13,583 nt of DNA, from assembly GCA_964588705.1 (NCBI GenBank), contig CAZPQV010000057.1, positions 1 through 13,583 on the forward strand, given 5' to 3'. The translations under genes and the position numbers were made by a program. Shown piece by piece: positions 1-6,795 of the stretch (position 1 is the first letter of the stretch; each line of letters begins with the position of its first letter). The notes under the pieces were generated by a model, which worked only from the letters and a program-made list of their open reading frames with translations, made no database searches and was not told the origin of the DNA. The DNA is from CAZPQV01 sp964588705. Lineage in GTDB: Bacteria; Bacteroidota; Bacteroidia; Flavobacteriales; Weeksellaceae.

Positions 1-34
1 AACTTCAGTAATCTAAAATCTAACATTTAAAGAA

Positions 35-460
35 ATCTTACAACCAAGAAGACCCAAATTCCGTCGTGTTCACAAGATGAAGATGAAAGGAAATGCGCAA
101 AGAGGAGCACAACTTGCGTATGGAACTTTCGGCATCAAAGCTACAGACGGAGCGTGGATCACCGCAAGACAAATCGAAGCTGCGCGTATCGCTGCTACGA
201 GATATATGAAAAGAGAAGGTCAGCTGTGGATCAAGATTTTCCCGGATAAGCCAATTACCAAGAAACCAGCCGAAGTAAGGATGGGTAAAGGTAAAGGTGC
301 TGTGGAATATTGGGTAGCTGTAGTAAAACCAGGTAAAATTATGTTCGAAGTAGGAGGAGTACCTTACGAAGTTGCGAAAGAAGCTCTAAGACTTGCTGCA
401 CAGAAACTGCCTGTAGTTACCAAATTTGTAGTTGCTAACGATTTTGTTAAACCTCAATAA
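35..460 (+). CDS. rplP: 50S ribosomal protein L16, apparent ATC start
   Basis: L16 binds 23S rRNA near the A site and central protuberance and is needed for late 50S assembly. The family motif ITARQIEAARIA lies at about residues 42-53 and RMGKGKG at 82-88. The first in-frame ATG is at 77 and would give 127 residues. The 13 codons before it read LQPRRPKFRRVHK, which is the conserved L16 N-terminus, so the real protein starts upstream. The in-frame stop is at 14-16, and no ATG, GTG or TTG lies between it and 77. The codon where Met is expected is ATC at 35-37, giving 141 residues, a normal length. The nine bases before it, TTTAAAGAA, are identical to those before the ATG of rplO. Upstream bases 1-34 should hold the end of rpsC, but its frame cannot be fixed. 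The identity is certain; the start codon is inferred. Confidence 0.95.
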   Translation: MLQPRRPKFRRVHKMKMKGNAQRGAQLAYGTFGIKATDGAWITARQIEAARIAATRYMKREGQLWIKIFPDKPITKKPAEVRMGKGKGAVEYWVAVVKPGKIMFEVGGVPYEVAKEALRLAAQKLPVVTKFVVANDFVKPQ

Positions 461-471
461 TCTTTGACGAA

Positions 472-660
472 ATGAAAAAAGCTGACATCAAAAACTTAAG
501 CGTTGCGGATCTTCAGAACCAGCTTACAGCTCTGGAAGCAGAGTACACTAAGACAAGACTGGCACACAAAATCAGTCCGGTAGAAAATCCAATCCAAATC
601 AGAGATTTGAGAAAGACAATCGCAAGACTAAAGACAGAACTAACCGCTAAACAACAATAA
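472..660 (+). CDS. rpmC: 50S ribosomal protein L29
   Basis: L29 is a small two-helix protein that sits near the polypeptide exit tunnel beside L23 and contributes to the docking surface for nascent-chain factors. The 62-residue product has the usual length and pattern: an N-terminal helix with KKADIKNLSVADLQ, then a charged second helix with IRDLRKTIARLKTEL at about 43-57. It begins 11 nt after rplP and ends 12 nt before rpsQ, the standard S10-operon order. No Shine-Dalgarno sequence precedes the ATG; the upstream bases are GACGAA. Confidence 0.96.
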   Translation: MKKADIKNLSVADLQNQLTALEAEYTKTRLAHKISPVENPIQIRDLRKTIARLKTELTAKQQ

Positions 661-672
661 TTCATTTTTAAA

Positions 673-927
673 ATGGAAAGAAATTTAAGAAAAGAAAGAA
701 TCGGAGTGGTTTCCAGCAACAAAATGGAAAAAACTATTGTTGTAAGCGAAACGATGAGAATGAAGCACCCGATGTATGGTAAATTCGTATTGAAAACGAA
801 AAAATATACAGCTCACGACGAGAACAACGAGTGCAACGAAGGCGATACAGTCCTGATCCAGGAAACACGTCCTTTGAGCAAGAACAAGAGATGGAGATTA
901 GTAAGAATCATTGAAAAAGCTAAGTAA
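673..927 (+). CDS. rpsQ: 30S ribosomal protein S17
   Basis: S17 is a primary 16S rRNA-binding protein of the 30S body with an OB-type beta barrel. The 84-residue product matches the family in length and shows the conserved run from RIGVVSSNKMEKTIVV (about 9-24) through KHPMYGKF (31-38) to the ETRPLSKNKRWRL stretch (64-76). The ATG at 673 directly follows the A-rich leader TTTTTAAA (665-672). The stop TAA (925-927) shares its last A with the ATG of rplN, so translation of the two genes is probably coupled. Confidence 0.97.
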   Translation: MERNLRKERIGVVSSNKMEKTIVVSETMRMKHPMYGKFVLKTKKYTAHDENNECNEGDTVLIQETRPLSKNKRWRLVRIIEKAK

Positions 928-1295
928 TGTTACAAACAGAATCAAGATTAAAAGTAGCTGATAATACCGGTGCAAAAGAAGTATTGGTAATCAGAGTTCT
1001 GGGAGGAACCAGAAGAAGATATGCTTCAGTTGGTGATAAAATCGTAGTGACTATCAAAGATTCTACACCACAGGGACAGGCTAAAAAAGGTCAGGTTTCT
1101 AAAGCAGTAGTAGTAAGAACTAAGAAAGCAGTAAGAAGAAAAGATGGATCTTACATCAAATTCGACGATAATGCTTGCGTACTACTAAACGCTGCAGGAG
1201 ACATGAGAGGAACACGTGTTTTCGGACCGGTTGCTCGTGAACTGAGAGATAAAGAATACATGAAAGTAATTTCATTAGCTCCTGAAGTACTTTAA
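927..1295 (+). CDS. rplN: 50S ribosomal protein L14
   Basis: L14 is a five-stranded barrel protein at the subunit interface that contacts 16S rRNA helix 14 and is the binding site of the silencing factor RsfS. The 122-residue product starts MLQTESRLKVADNTGAKE, a family hallmark, and ends with the conserved GTRVFGPVARELR block (about 95-107). Its ATG overlaps the rpsQ stop by one base. In the classical arrangement this gene opens the spc operon, but no promoter gap separates it from rpsQ here, so S10 and spc are joined in one transcript. Confidence 0.97.
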   Translation: MLQTESRLKVADNTGAKEVLVIRVLGGTRRRYASVGDKIVVTIKDSTPQGQAKKGQVSKAVVVRTKKAVRRKDGSYIKFDDNACVLLNAAGDMRGTRVFGPVARELRDKEYMKVISLAPEVL

Positions 1296-1314
1296 TTTTT
1301 AAAATCTTAAGACA

Positions 1315-1635
1315 ATGACAAAAGTTAAAATCAAAAGAGGGGATAACGTAATCGTTACAACCGGAAAAAATAAAGGTACTAAAGGCGAAGTTCTTCAGGT
1401 AATCAGAAAAGAAGGGCAAGACCCAAGAGTGATCGTAGCAGGAGTAAACGTTGTGAAAAAACACGTAAAACCTTCAGCTTCTAACCCTCAGGGTGGTATT
1501 GTGGAGAAAGAAGCTTCCATCAACATTTCCAACGTATCTCTATTGGATGCAAGCGGAAAAGCTACAAAAGTGGCTTACAAAGTTGAAGGAGACAAGAAAG
1601 TAAGAATTGCTAAAACAACCGGTAAAGAAATTTAA
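1315..1635 (+). CDS. rplX: 50S ribosomal protein L24
   Basis: L24 is an early assembly initiator that binds the 5' region of 23S rRNA. The N-terminal KOW motif is visible at about residues 5-30 (IKRGDNVIVTTGKNKGTKGE). The middle carries the usual VNVVKKHVKPS segment followed by NPQGGIVEKEASI. At 106 residues it has the normal length. It lies 19 nt after rplN, in a gap holding TTTTTAAAA, and 2 nt before rplE. Confidence 0.96.
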   Translation: MTKVKIKRGDNVIVTTGKNKGTKGEVLQVIRKEGQDPRVIVAGVNVVKKHVKPSASNPQGGIVEKEASINISNVSLLDASGKATKVAYKVEGDKKVRIAKTTGKEI

Positions 1636-1637
1636 TT

Positions 1638-2189
1638 ATGGAATTCGTAGCAAGACCAAAACAGAATTATAAAGAAAAAATTGTTCCTGCAATGATGGAA
1701 GAATTTGGGTACAAATCTGTAATGCAGGTACCTAAATTGGAGAAAATTGTAATTTCTCAGGGGTTAGGAGCTGCTACTGCCGATAAGAAAATTATCGACT
1801 ATGCAGTAGAAGAACTTACCGCAATTACCGGACAAAAAGCAGTTGGAACAATCTCTAAGAAAGACGAAGCAGCTTTCAAACTGAGAAAAGGAATGCCTGT
1901 AGGTGCAAGAGTAACACTAAGAGACAACAAAATGTATGAATTCTTAGACAGACTTACTTCTTCTGCACTTCCACGAATCAGAGATTTCTCAGGAATCAAA
2001 GCTGACGGTTTCGACGGAAGAGGAAACTACAACCTTGGGATTACCGAGCAAATCATCTTCCCTGAAATCGTAATCGATAAAGTGAAAAAAATCCAGGGGA
2101 TGGACATCACTTTCGTTACATCAGCAAAGACTGATAAAGAAGCAAAAGCATTATTAACTCACTTCGGTTTACCATTTAAAAAGAACTAA
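1638..2189 (+). CDS. rplE: 50S ribosomal protein L5
   Basis: L5 binds 5S rRNA together with L18 and L25 in the central protuberance and contacts the P-site tRNA. The 183-residue product has the family blocks KLEKIVISQGLG (about 34-45), KLRKGMPVGARVTLR (about 81-95), the SSALPRIRDF segment (108-117) and the GITEQIIFPEI segment (134-144). It begins 2 nt after rplX and ends 2 nt before rpsN, so the three genes are probably translationally coupled. In E. coli S8 represses the spc operon by binding mRNA near this gene; I did not identify an equivalent structure here. Confidence 0.97.
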   Translation: MEFVARPKQNYKEKIVPAMMEEFGYKSVMQVPKLEKIVISQGLGAATADKKIIDYAVEELTAITGQKAVGTISKKDEAAFKLRKGMPVGARVTLRDNKMYEFLDRLTSSALPRIRDFSGIKADGFDGRGNYNLGITEQIIFPEIVIDKVKKIQGMDITFVTSAKTDKEAKALLTHFGLPFKKN

Positions 2190-2191
2190 GA

Positions 2192-2461
2192 ATGGCTAAA
2201 GAATCAATGAAAGCGCGTGAGCGCAAAAGAGAAGCACTAGTTGCTAAATATGCTGCGAAAAGAGCAGCTTTGAAAGAAGCTGGTGATTACGAAGCACTAC
2301 AAAAACTTCCGAAAAATGCTTCTCCTGTAAGACTTCACAACCGTTGCAAACTTACAGGTAGACCAAGAGGATATATGAGAACTTTCGGTATTTCCAGAGT
2401 AACGTTCCGTGAAATGGCAAACCAAGGTCTTATCCCGGGAGTTAAAAAAGCAAGTTGGTAA
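2192..2461 (+). CDS. rpsN: 30S ribosomal protein S14, zinc-independent long form
   Basis: S14 is a late-assembling protein of the 30S head. The 89-residue product is the long, zinc-independent form. In the stretch that would be a zinc ribbon it reads NRCKLTGRPRGY (about 50-61) and GISRVTFRE (67-75). Only Cys52 of the four cysteines of zinc-binding S14 remains; the second of the first pair is Thr55 and the second CxxC pair is missing. The highly basic N-terminal helix (1-35) is typical. It follows rplE by 2 nt and is followed by an unusually wide 119-nt gap before rpsH. Confidence 0.97.
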   Translation: MAKESMKARERKREALVAKYAAKRAALKEAGDYEALQKLPKNASPVRLHNRCKLTGRPRGYMRTFGISRVTFREMANQGLIPGVKKASW

Positions 2462-2580
2462 TAATTATTAACTAATCTAGATAAGCAAGTTTGTTTGGTT
2501 GGAAACTTCCAGCACCCAGCTTCAAGCTTCCAGCCAGATAAAAACTGCTCATCACTAACCAATAACAACAAAAAAGAAAA
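2462..2580. other. Wide gap between rpsN and rpsH containing a degenerate 7-nt repeat
   Basis: This is the widest gap in the ribosomal array; the neighbouring gaps are 2-28 nt. It contains a GC-richer patch at 2501-2537 built from 7-nt units of consensus GCTTCCA, described separately, then an AC-rich run leading into AAAAAAGAAAA before the rpsH ATG. I see no ORF, no TAnnTTTG promoter element and no terminator hairpin with a T run. Only a short inverted repeat, TGGAA-AC-TTCCA (2500-2511), is visible. It is probably transcribed as part of the operon mRNA. Confidence 0.7.
2505..2532. repeat. Degenerate 7-nt tandem repeat, consensus GCTTCCA
   Basis: Four adjacent 7-nt units start at 2505, 2512, 2519 and 2526. 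They match GCTTCCA at 6, 5, 6 and 7 of 7 positions, and the phase fades after 2532. CTTCCAGC is an exact direct repeat at 2506-2513 and 2527-2534. Its composition is unlike the surrounding AT-rich spacer. Confidence 0.6.
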
Positions 2581-2979
2581 ATGGTAACAGATCCAATTTC
2601 AGATTTCCTAACCAGAGTAAGGAACGCACAAAGCGCAGGCCACAAAGTGGTGGATATTCCTGCATCGAAAATCAAAAAGGAGATTACGAAAATTCTTTTC
2701 GACCAGGGTTATATTACAAACTACAAGTTTGAAGATAACGCGGTACAAGGGAACATCAAAATCGCTTTAAAGTATGACAAACTAACCGGTAAGCCGGCAA
2801 TCAAATCTATTCAGAGAGCATCTCGTCCGGGTTTGAGATATTATGCAGGAGCTGACGAACTTCCAAGAGTTCTAAACGGTTTAGGTATCGCTATTATCTC
2901 TACTTCTAAAGGAGTAATGACAGGTAAGCAAGCGAAACACGACAAAGTAGGCGGTGAAGTAATCTGCTATGTTTATTAA
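2581..2979 (+). CDS. rpsH: 30S ribosomal protein S8
   Basis: S8 binds the central domain of 16S rRNA (helix 21) and in E. coli is also the translational repressor of the spc operon. The 132-residue product starts with the typical SDFLTRVRNAQSAGHKVVDIP segment, has RPGLRYYAG near the middle (81-89), and ends with the STSKGVMTGKQAKHDKVGGE block, the signature of the family C-terminal domain. It lies after the 119-nt gap, so its translation cannot depend on close coupling with rpsN. Confidence 0.97.
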   Translation: MVTDPISDFLTRVRNAQSAGHKVVDIPASKIKKEITKILFDQGYITNYKFEDNAVQGNIKIALKYDKLTGKPAIKSIQRASRPGLRYYAGADELPRVLNGLGIAIISTSKGVMTGKQAKHDKVGGEVICYVY

Positions 2980-2997
2980 TTTTTTAAAATAAGGAAA

Positions 2998-3543
2998 ATG
3001 TCAAGAATTGGTAACGCAATTATAACGATTCCTGCAGGAGTTACAATCGCTGAAAAAGACGGTGTTGTAACTGTGAAAGGGCCGAAAGGAGAACTTTCGC
3101 AGACACTTACTGAAGGAATTACCTTGGAGCAGAAAGATGGGGAACTTACAGTTTCGCGTCCATCGGACTCTAAGCAGCATAAAGCGCTTCACGGATTGTA
3201 CAGAGCGCTGATCAACAATATGATTGTTGGTACATCCGAAGGTTTCGAAAAGAAACTTGAACTTGTAGGGGTAGGATACAGAGCATCACACTCAGGGCAA
3301 AAACTTGAGTTGGCTTTAGGATTCTCTCACGGTATTGTACTTGAGCTTCCAGGAGAAGTAAAAGTAGATACATTGACTGAAAAAGGTAAAAACCCAATTA
3401 TTACTTTGTCTTCACACGACAAGCAACTTCTAGGGATGGTTTGCGCAAAAATCCGTTCATTCAGAAAACCTGAACCTTACAAAGGAAAAGGTGTGAAATT
3501 CGTAGGAGAAATCGTGAGAAGAAAAGCTGGTAAATCTGCTTAA
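2998..3543 (+). CDS. rplF: 50S ribosomal protein L6
   Basis: L6 sits at the base of the L7/L12 stalk next to the sarcin-ricin loop, where translational GTPases bind. The 181-residue product has the two repeated beta-alpha-beta domains: MSRIGNAIITIPAGV at the start and VGVGYRA (91-97) near the start of the second domain. The diagnostic C-terminal motif RKPEPYKGKG lies at 156-165. It starts 18 nt after rpsH, behind a TTTTTTAAAATAAGGAAA leader. Confidence 0.97.
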   Translation: MSRIGNAIITIPAGVTIAEKDGVVTVKGPKGELSQTLTEGITLEQKDGELTVSRPSDSKQHKALHGLYRALINNMIVGTSEGFEKKLELVGVGYRASHSGQKLELALGFSHGIVLELPGEVKVDTLTEKGKNPIITLSSHDKQLLGMVCAKIRSFRKPEPYKGKGVKFVGEIVRRKAGKSA

Positions 3544-3557
3544 TAAATTTTAAGAAA

Positions 3558-3905
3558 ATGGCACTGAATAAATTAGAAAAAAGAAACAGAATCAAAAGAA
3601 GAGTAAGAGGAAAAATCTCTGGCTCTGCTGAACTGCCAAGATTATCTGTATACAAAAGTAATAAGGAAATTTACGCTCAGTTAATCGACGATAAAGACGG
3701 TAAAACTCTTGCATCAGCATCTTCAAGAGCGCTTAATGCAAAAGGAAATAAAGTAGAAGCTTCTGCTGAAGTTGGAAAAGCAATCGCTGAGAAAGCTAAA
3801 GCAGCAGGAATTGAAAATGTAGTGTTCGACAGAAACGGATTCGTATACCACGGTAGAGTAAAAGCTCTTGCTGATGGTGCGAGAGAAGGCGGACTTAAAT
3901 TCTAA
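3558..3905 (+). CDS. rplR: 50S ribosomal protein L18
   Basis: L18 binds 5S rRNA and joins it to the 50S subunit with L5. The 115-residue product has the basic N-terminus (KLEKRNRIKRRVRGKISG), the PRLSVYKSNKEIYAQLIDD strand pair, and the conserved C-terminus FDRNGFVYHGRVKALADGAR followed by EGGLKF. Length and order between rplF and rpsE are standard. The leader before its ATG is ATTTTAAGAAA. Confidence 0.97.
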   Translation: MALNKLEKRNRIKRRVRGKISGSAELPRLSVYKSNKEIYAQLIDDKDGKTLASASSRALNAKGNKVEASAEVGKAIAEKAKAAGIENVVFDRNGFVYHGRVKALADGAREGGLKF

Positions 3906-3925
3906 TCAATAAATTTCGGATAACA

Positions 3926-4450
3926 ATGTTAGGACTAGATAATATCGAAAAAATAAAACCGGGAGGATTAGAACTTAAAGATCGTCTCGTAGCTGTAAAC
4001 AGAGTAACCAAAGTAACCAAAGGTGGTCGTGCTTTCGGATTCTCAGCTATCGTAGTGGTAGGTGACGAAGCAGGAGTTATCGGTTTCGGACTTGGTAAAT
4101 CTAAAGAAGTTGCAACTGCTATCTCTAAAGCGGTAGAAGATGCAAAGAAAAATTTAGTAAAAATTCCTCTTACTAAAGACGGAACTATTTACCATGAAAC
4201 TACTGCAAGATACGGTGGTGCAGATATCTTCATGAAGCCGGCATCTCACGGTACAGGGGTTATCGCAGGTAACACCGTACGTATCGTAGTAGAATCTGCA
4301 GGTATTAAAGATATTCTTACAAAATCTAAAGGATCTTCAAACCCACATAACATGGTGAAAGCAACTTTCAAAGCGTTATTGGATATCAGAACTCCTGAAG
4401 AAATTGCAAGAATGAGAGGTGTATCATTAGACAAAGTATTCAAACACTAA
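3926..4450 (+). CDS. rpsE: 30S ribosomal protein S5
   Basis: S5 lies at the mRNA entry site of the 30S subunit and contributes to helicase activity and decoding fidelity. The 174-residue product has an N-terminal double-stranded-RNA-binding fold with GGRAFGFSAIVVVGD (33-47) and GVIGFGLGKSKEV (50-62). The C-terminal domain carries KPASHGTGVIAG. Translation initiates 20 nt after rplR; the bases just before the ATG are CGGATAACA, with no Shine-Dalgarno match. Confidence 0.97.
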   Translation: MLGLDNIEKIKPGGLELKDRLVAVNRVTKVTKGGRAFGFSAIVVVGDEAGVIGFGLGKSKEVATAISKAVEDAKKNLVKIPLTKDGTIYHETTARYGGADIFMKPASHGTGVIAGNTVRIVVESAGIKDILTKSKGSSNPHNMVKATFKALLDIRTPEEIARMRGVSLDKVFKH

Positions 4451-4464
4451 AAGCATTTAAGAGT

Positions 4465-4641
4465 ATGGCAACGATTAAAGTAAAACAGGTAAGAAGTGCT
4501 ATTGGTAGAACTAAAACCCAAAAGAGAACTCTTGAGGCTTTAGGTTTGAAAAAATTACACCAGGTAGTAGAGCACGAAGCTACACCATCAATCTTAGGAA
4601 TGGTAGCAGCTGTAAGTCATTTAGTAGAAGTTCAAAAATAA
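4465..4641 (+). CDS. rpmD: 50S ribosomal protein L30
   Basis: This small gene encodes 58 residues beginning MATIKVKQVRSAIGRTKTQK and ending SHLVEVQK before TAA at 4639-4641. That is the ferredoxin-like fold of bacterial L30, with the diagnostic Q-V-x-S-x-I-G-R and the LGLKKLHQVVEHE helix-turn segment (26-38). L30 binds 23S rRNA on the back of the 50S subunit. It has the usual length (about 60) and the usual place between rpsE and rplO, with 14- and 12-nt gaps. L30 is missing in some bacteria, so its presence is worth recording. Confidence 0.96.
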   Translation: MATIKVKQVRSAIGRTKTQKRTLEALGLKKLHQVVEHEATPSILGMVAAVSHLVEVQK

Positions 4642-4653
4642 ATTTTTAAAGAA

Positions 4654-5103
4654 ATGAAATTAAACAATATACAACCGGCTTCAGGCGCTACTCACAATTC
4701 CAAGAGAATTGGTAGAGGACAGGGAAGCGGAAAAGGCGGTACTTCAACAAAAGGGCATAAAGGTCAGAAATCTAGAGCCGGATATTCTCAGAAAATCGGT
4801 TTCGAAGGTGGACAGATGCCTCTACAAAGAAGATTGCCTAAGTTCGGTTTCAATAACGTAAACAGAAAAGTATTTAGAGGAATTAATTTAGATACTATCC
4901 AAAACCCAATTGATACTAAAGGAATCAGCGGTGATATCACTAAAGATGTTTTGGTACAAAGCGGTTTAGCATCTAAAAACGACCTTGTGAAAATTATGGG
5001 TAGAGGTGAGTTGAAATCAGGTGTTTCAATCTCTGCTGACAAATTCACAAAATCAGCTGAAGAGCTTATCGCTAAAGCTGGAGGTAAAGCAATTACTCTA
5101 TAA
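4654..5103 (+). CDS. rplO: 50S ribosomal protein L15
   Basis: L15 is a late-assembly 50S protein with a long unstructured basic arm that penetrates the rRNA. The 149-residue product has the glycine-rich arm RIGRGQGSGKGGTSTKGHKG (18-37) and the conserved FEGGQMPLQRRLPKFGF block (50-66), followed by the globular domain. Its leader TTTAAAGAA (4645-4653) is identical to the nine bases before the ATC of rplP. It precedes secY by 8 nt. Confidence 0.97.
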   Translation: MKLNNIQPASGATHNSKRIGRGQGSGKGGTSTKGHKGQKSRAGYSQKIGFEGGQMPLQRRLPKFGFNNVNRKVFRGINLDTIQNPIDTKGISGDITKDVLVQSGLASKNDLVKIMGRGELKSGVSISADKFTKSAEELIAKAGGKAITL

Positions 5104-5111
5104 TTATTGAA

Positions 5112-6491
5112 ATGAAAGGATTTATACAAACACTTAAAAACATTTGGAGTCTTGAGGAGCTCAGAGAAAAAATTCTCTTCACCTTAGGATTGATCCTGGT
5201 GTATAGATTCGCATCTTATATTTCCCTACCTGCCATCAATATGACGGAGGTAGGGAACCTTTTACAGGTATACCAAAACCAGGGAGGCAGTAACCAGGGA
5301 GCAGGACTTCTGGGGTTACTTTCTTCATTTACGGGGGGTGCATTCAGCCGTGCTTCGATCATGGCTTTAGGAATTATGCCTTATATCTCGGCTTCCATTA
5401 TTGTGCAGCTTATGGGTATGGCAATTCCTTACCTTCAGAAACTTCAGAAAGACGGACAGAGTGGTAGAAACACCCTAAACCAGATTACAAGATGGCTTAC
5501 CATCGCGGTGTGTTTGGTGCAGGCGCCTTCATACCTTACGTCTATCACGCAGATGTTTCTTCCGTACGCACAGTTTCAGTCGGCGTATTACGTAGAGCCA
5601 AGTTCAGTAATGTTCTGGCTTCCAAGTATCGTAATTCTTGTTGCAGGATCTATTTTTGCAATGTGGCTGGGAGAGAAAATTACGGACAGAGGTATTGGTA
5701 ACGGTATTTCAATCCTTATTATGATTGGTATTCTTGCAGACCTTCCTTCATCTTTCATTCAGGAGTTTACAACTCAGACGGGTAAAGGTGGTGCAGGAAC
5801 CATTATGATTCTTGTTGAAATCCTCTTCTGGATGCTTGTAGTATTGGCTGGTGTAGTTCTTTCTGTTGCAGTAAGAAAAATTCCAATTCAGTATGTGAGC
5901 AGAGCTCAGGCAAGAGGAGGTGTAAACAGAAACCTGATGCAGGGAGCAAGACAGTGGATTCCACTAAAAGTGAATGCTTCGGGAGTAATGCCAATTATCT
6001 TTGCTCAGGCATTGATGTTCGTTCCGGGATTATTAACCAAGCTTGATGATTCCAACACGTTCCTGGCAGGATTCCAAAATGTATTCAGCTGGCAGTATAA
6101 TGTGCTGTTCGCGATACTTATTATCATATTCACGTTTTTCTATACCGCAATTACAATTCCGGTAAATCAGATGGCCGACGATCTTAAGAGAAACGGAGGT
6201 CTGATTCCGAAAGTAAGACCTGGGAAGGAAACCGCTGATTATCTGGATAATATTTTGTCGAGAATCACTTTGCCGGGTTCAATATTTTTAGCTATCTTTG
6301 CAGTCCTTCCGGCACTAGTGTACGGAACACTGGTTCAGACGGATAGATTTGCTCTGTTTTTCGGAGGAACCTCACTATTGATTATGGTTGGGGTTATTCT
6401 TGATACTGTGCAGCAAATCAACACTTATCTGCTGAATCACCATTATGATGGACTTATGGATTCTAAACTATCCAGAACATCAAACTTTTAG
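5112..6491 (+). CDS. secY: Protein translocase channel subunit SecY
   Basis: SecY is the inner-membrane pore through which unfolded preproteins are exported and membrane proteins inserted, working with SecE, SecG and SecA. The 459-residue product shows ten hydrophobic segments, at roughly 20-38, 80-105, 126-145, 166-187, 196-212, 229-253, 287-307, 329-350, 385-406 and 412-435. Other hallmarks are a plug-like stretch near 60-78, the TDRGIGNGIS loop (191-200), the C4-loop RKIPIQYVSR (255-264) and the C5-loop PGKETADYLD (370-379). Co-transcription with ribosomal proteins is the rule in bacteria. The usual neighbours adk and map are not here; infA follows after 7 nt. Confidence 0.98.
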   Translation: MKGFIQTLKNIWSLEELREKILFTLGLILVYRFASYISLPAINMTEVGNLLQVYQNQGGSNQGAGLLGLLSSFTGGAFSRASIMALGIMPYISASIIVQLMGMAIPYLQKLQKDGQSGRNTLNQITRWLTIAVCLVQAPSYLTSITQMFLPYAQFQSAYYVEPSSVMFWLPSIVILVAGSIFAMWLGEKITDRGIGNGISILIMIGILADLPSSFIQEFTTQTGKGGAGTIMILVEILFWMLVVLAGVVLSVAVRKIPIQYVSRAQARGGVNRNLMQGARQWIPLKVNASGVMPIIFAQALMFVPGLLTKLDDSNTFLAGFQNVFSWQYNVLFAILIIIFTFFYTAITIPVNQMADDLKRNGGLIPKVRPGKETADYLDNILSRITLPGSIFLAIFAVLPALVYGTLVQTDRFALFFGGTSLLIMVGVILDTVQQINTYLLNHHYDGLMDSKLSRTSNF

Positions 6492-6498
6492 GATATAA

Positions 6499-6714
6499 AT
6501 GGCTAAACAAAAACATATTGAACAGGATGGCGTGATTGTGGAAGCACTTTCAAACGCCATGTTCCGTGTAGAACTGGAAAACGGACACGTGCTTATCGCG
6601 CACATTTCCGGTAAAATGCGAATGCACTACATCAAACTCTTACCAGGCGATAAAGTAAGATTAGAAATGTCTCCCTATGATTTAACCAAAGGGAGAATTA
6701 CTTTCAGATATTAA
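6499..6714 (+). CDS. infA: Translation initiation factor IF-1
   Basis: IF-1 is a single S1/OB-fold protein that occupies the 30S A site during initiation and helps IF-2 and IF-3 select the initiator tRNA. The 71-residue product has normal length and the family motifs GVIVEALSNAMFRVELENGH (about 11-30), HISGKMRMHYIKLLPGDKV (35-53) and the terminal SPYDLTKGRITFRY. It starts 7 nt after secY, where adk and map stand in many other phyla, and is followed by a 77-nt gap before rpmJ. Confidence 0.97.
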   Translation: MAKQKHIEQDGVIVEALSNAMFRVELENGHVLIAHISGKMRMHYIKLLPGDKVRLEMSPYDLTKGRITFRY

Positions 6715-6738
6715 TATTAAAGAATACTTTTAAAAATA

Positions 6739-6795
6739 ATGCGAAAAGCCGAAAGCCCTGTGCAGGAAGCGGATTGCGAAAATTTAAACAAATGA
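6739..6795 (+). other. Possible 18-codon upstream ORF overlapping the rpmJ start
   Basis: Inside the 77-nt infA-rpmJ gap an ORF reads MRKAESPVQEADCENLNK. Its stop TGA (6793-6795) overlaps the rpmJ ATG (6792-6794) as ATGA, the classic coupling arrangement. The bases before its own ATG, CTTTTAAAAATA, resemble the leaders of the true genes nearby. I recognise no homology. It could be a leader peptide that couples rpmJ translation to upstream ribosomes, or a chance ORF in a spacer. Confidence 0.25.

Noticed and set aside
1..34. 3' end of rpsC at the window start
   Set aside because: rpsC normally precedes rplP, but three frames end here (stops at 9-11, 14-16 and 28-30) and the few residues visible do not decide which is S3.
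1156..1464. Minus-strand ORF of 102 codons across rplN and rplX
   Set aside because: It is antisense to two conserved ribosomal genes, has an unlikely Cys/Phe/His-rich composition and matches no family I know.
2462..2580. Internal promoter in the rpsN-rpsH gap
   Set aside because: TTTG occurs at 2494-2497, but no TAnnTTTG element lies at a suitable distance downstream.
2472..2675. Minus-strand ORF covering the rpsN-rpsH gap
   Set aside because: Its N-terminal half is antisense to rpsH and the rest comes from the repeat and AC-rich spacer; no domain or promoter is visible.
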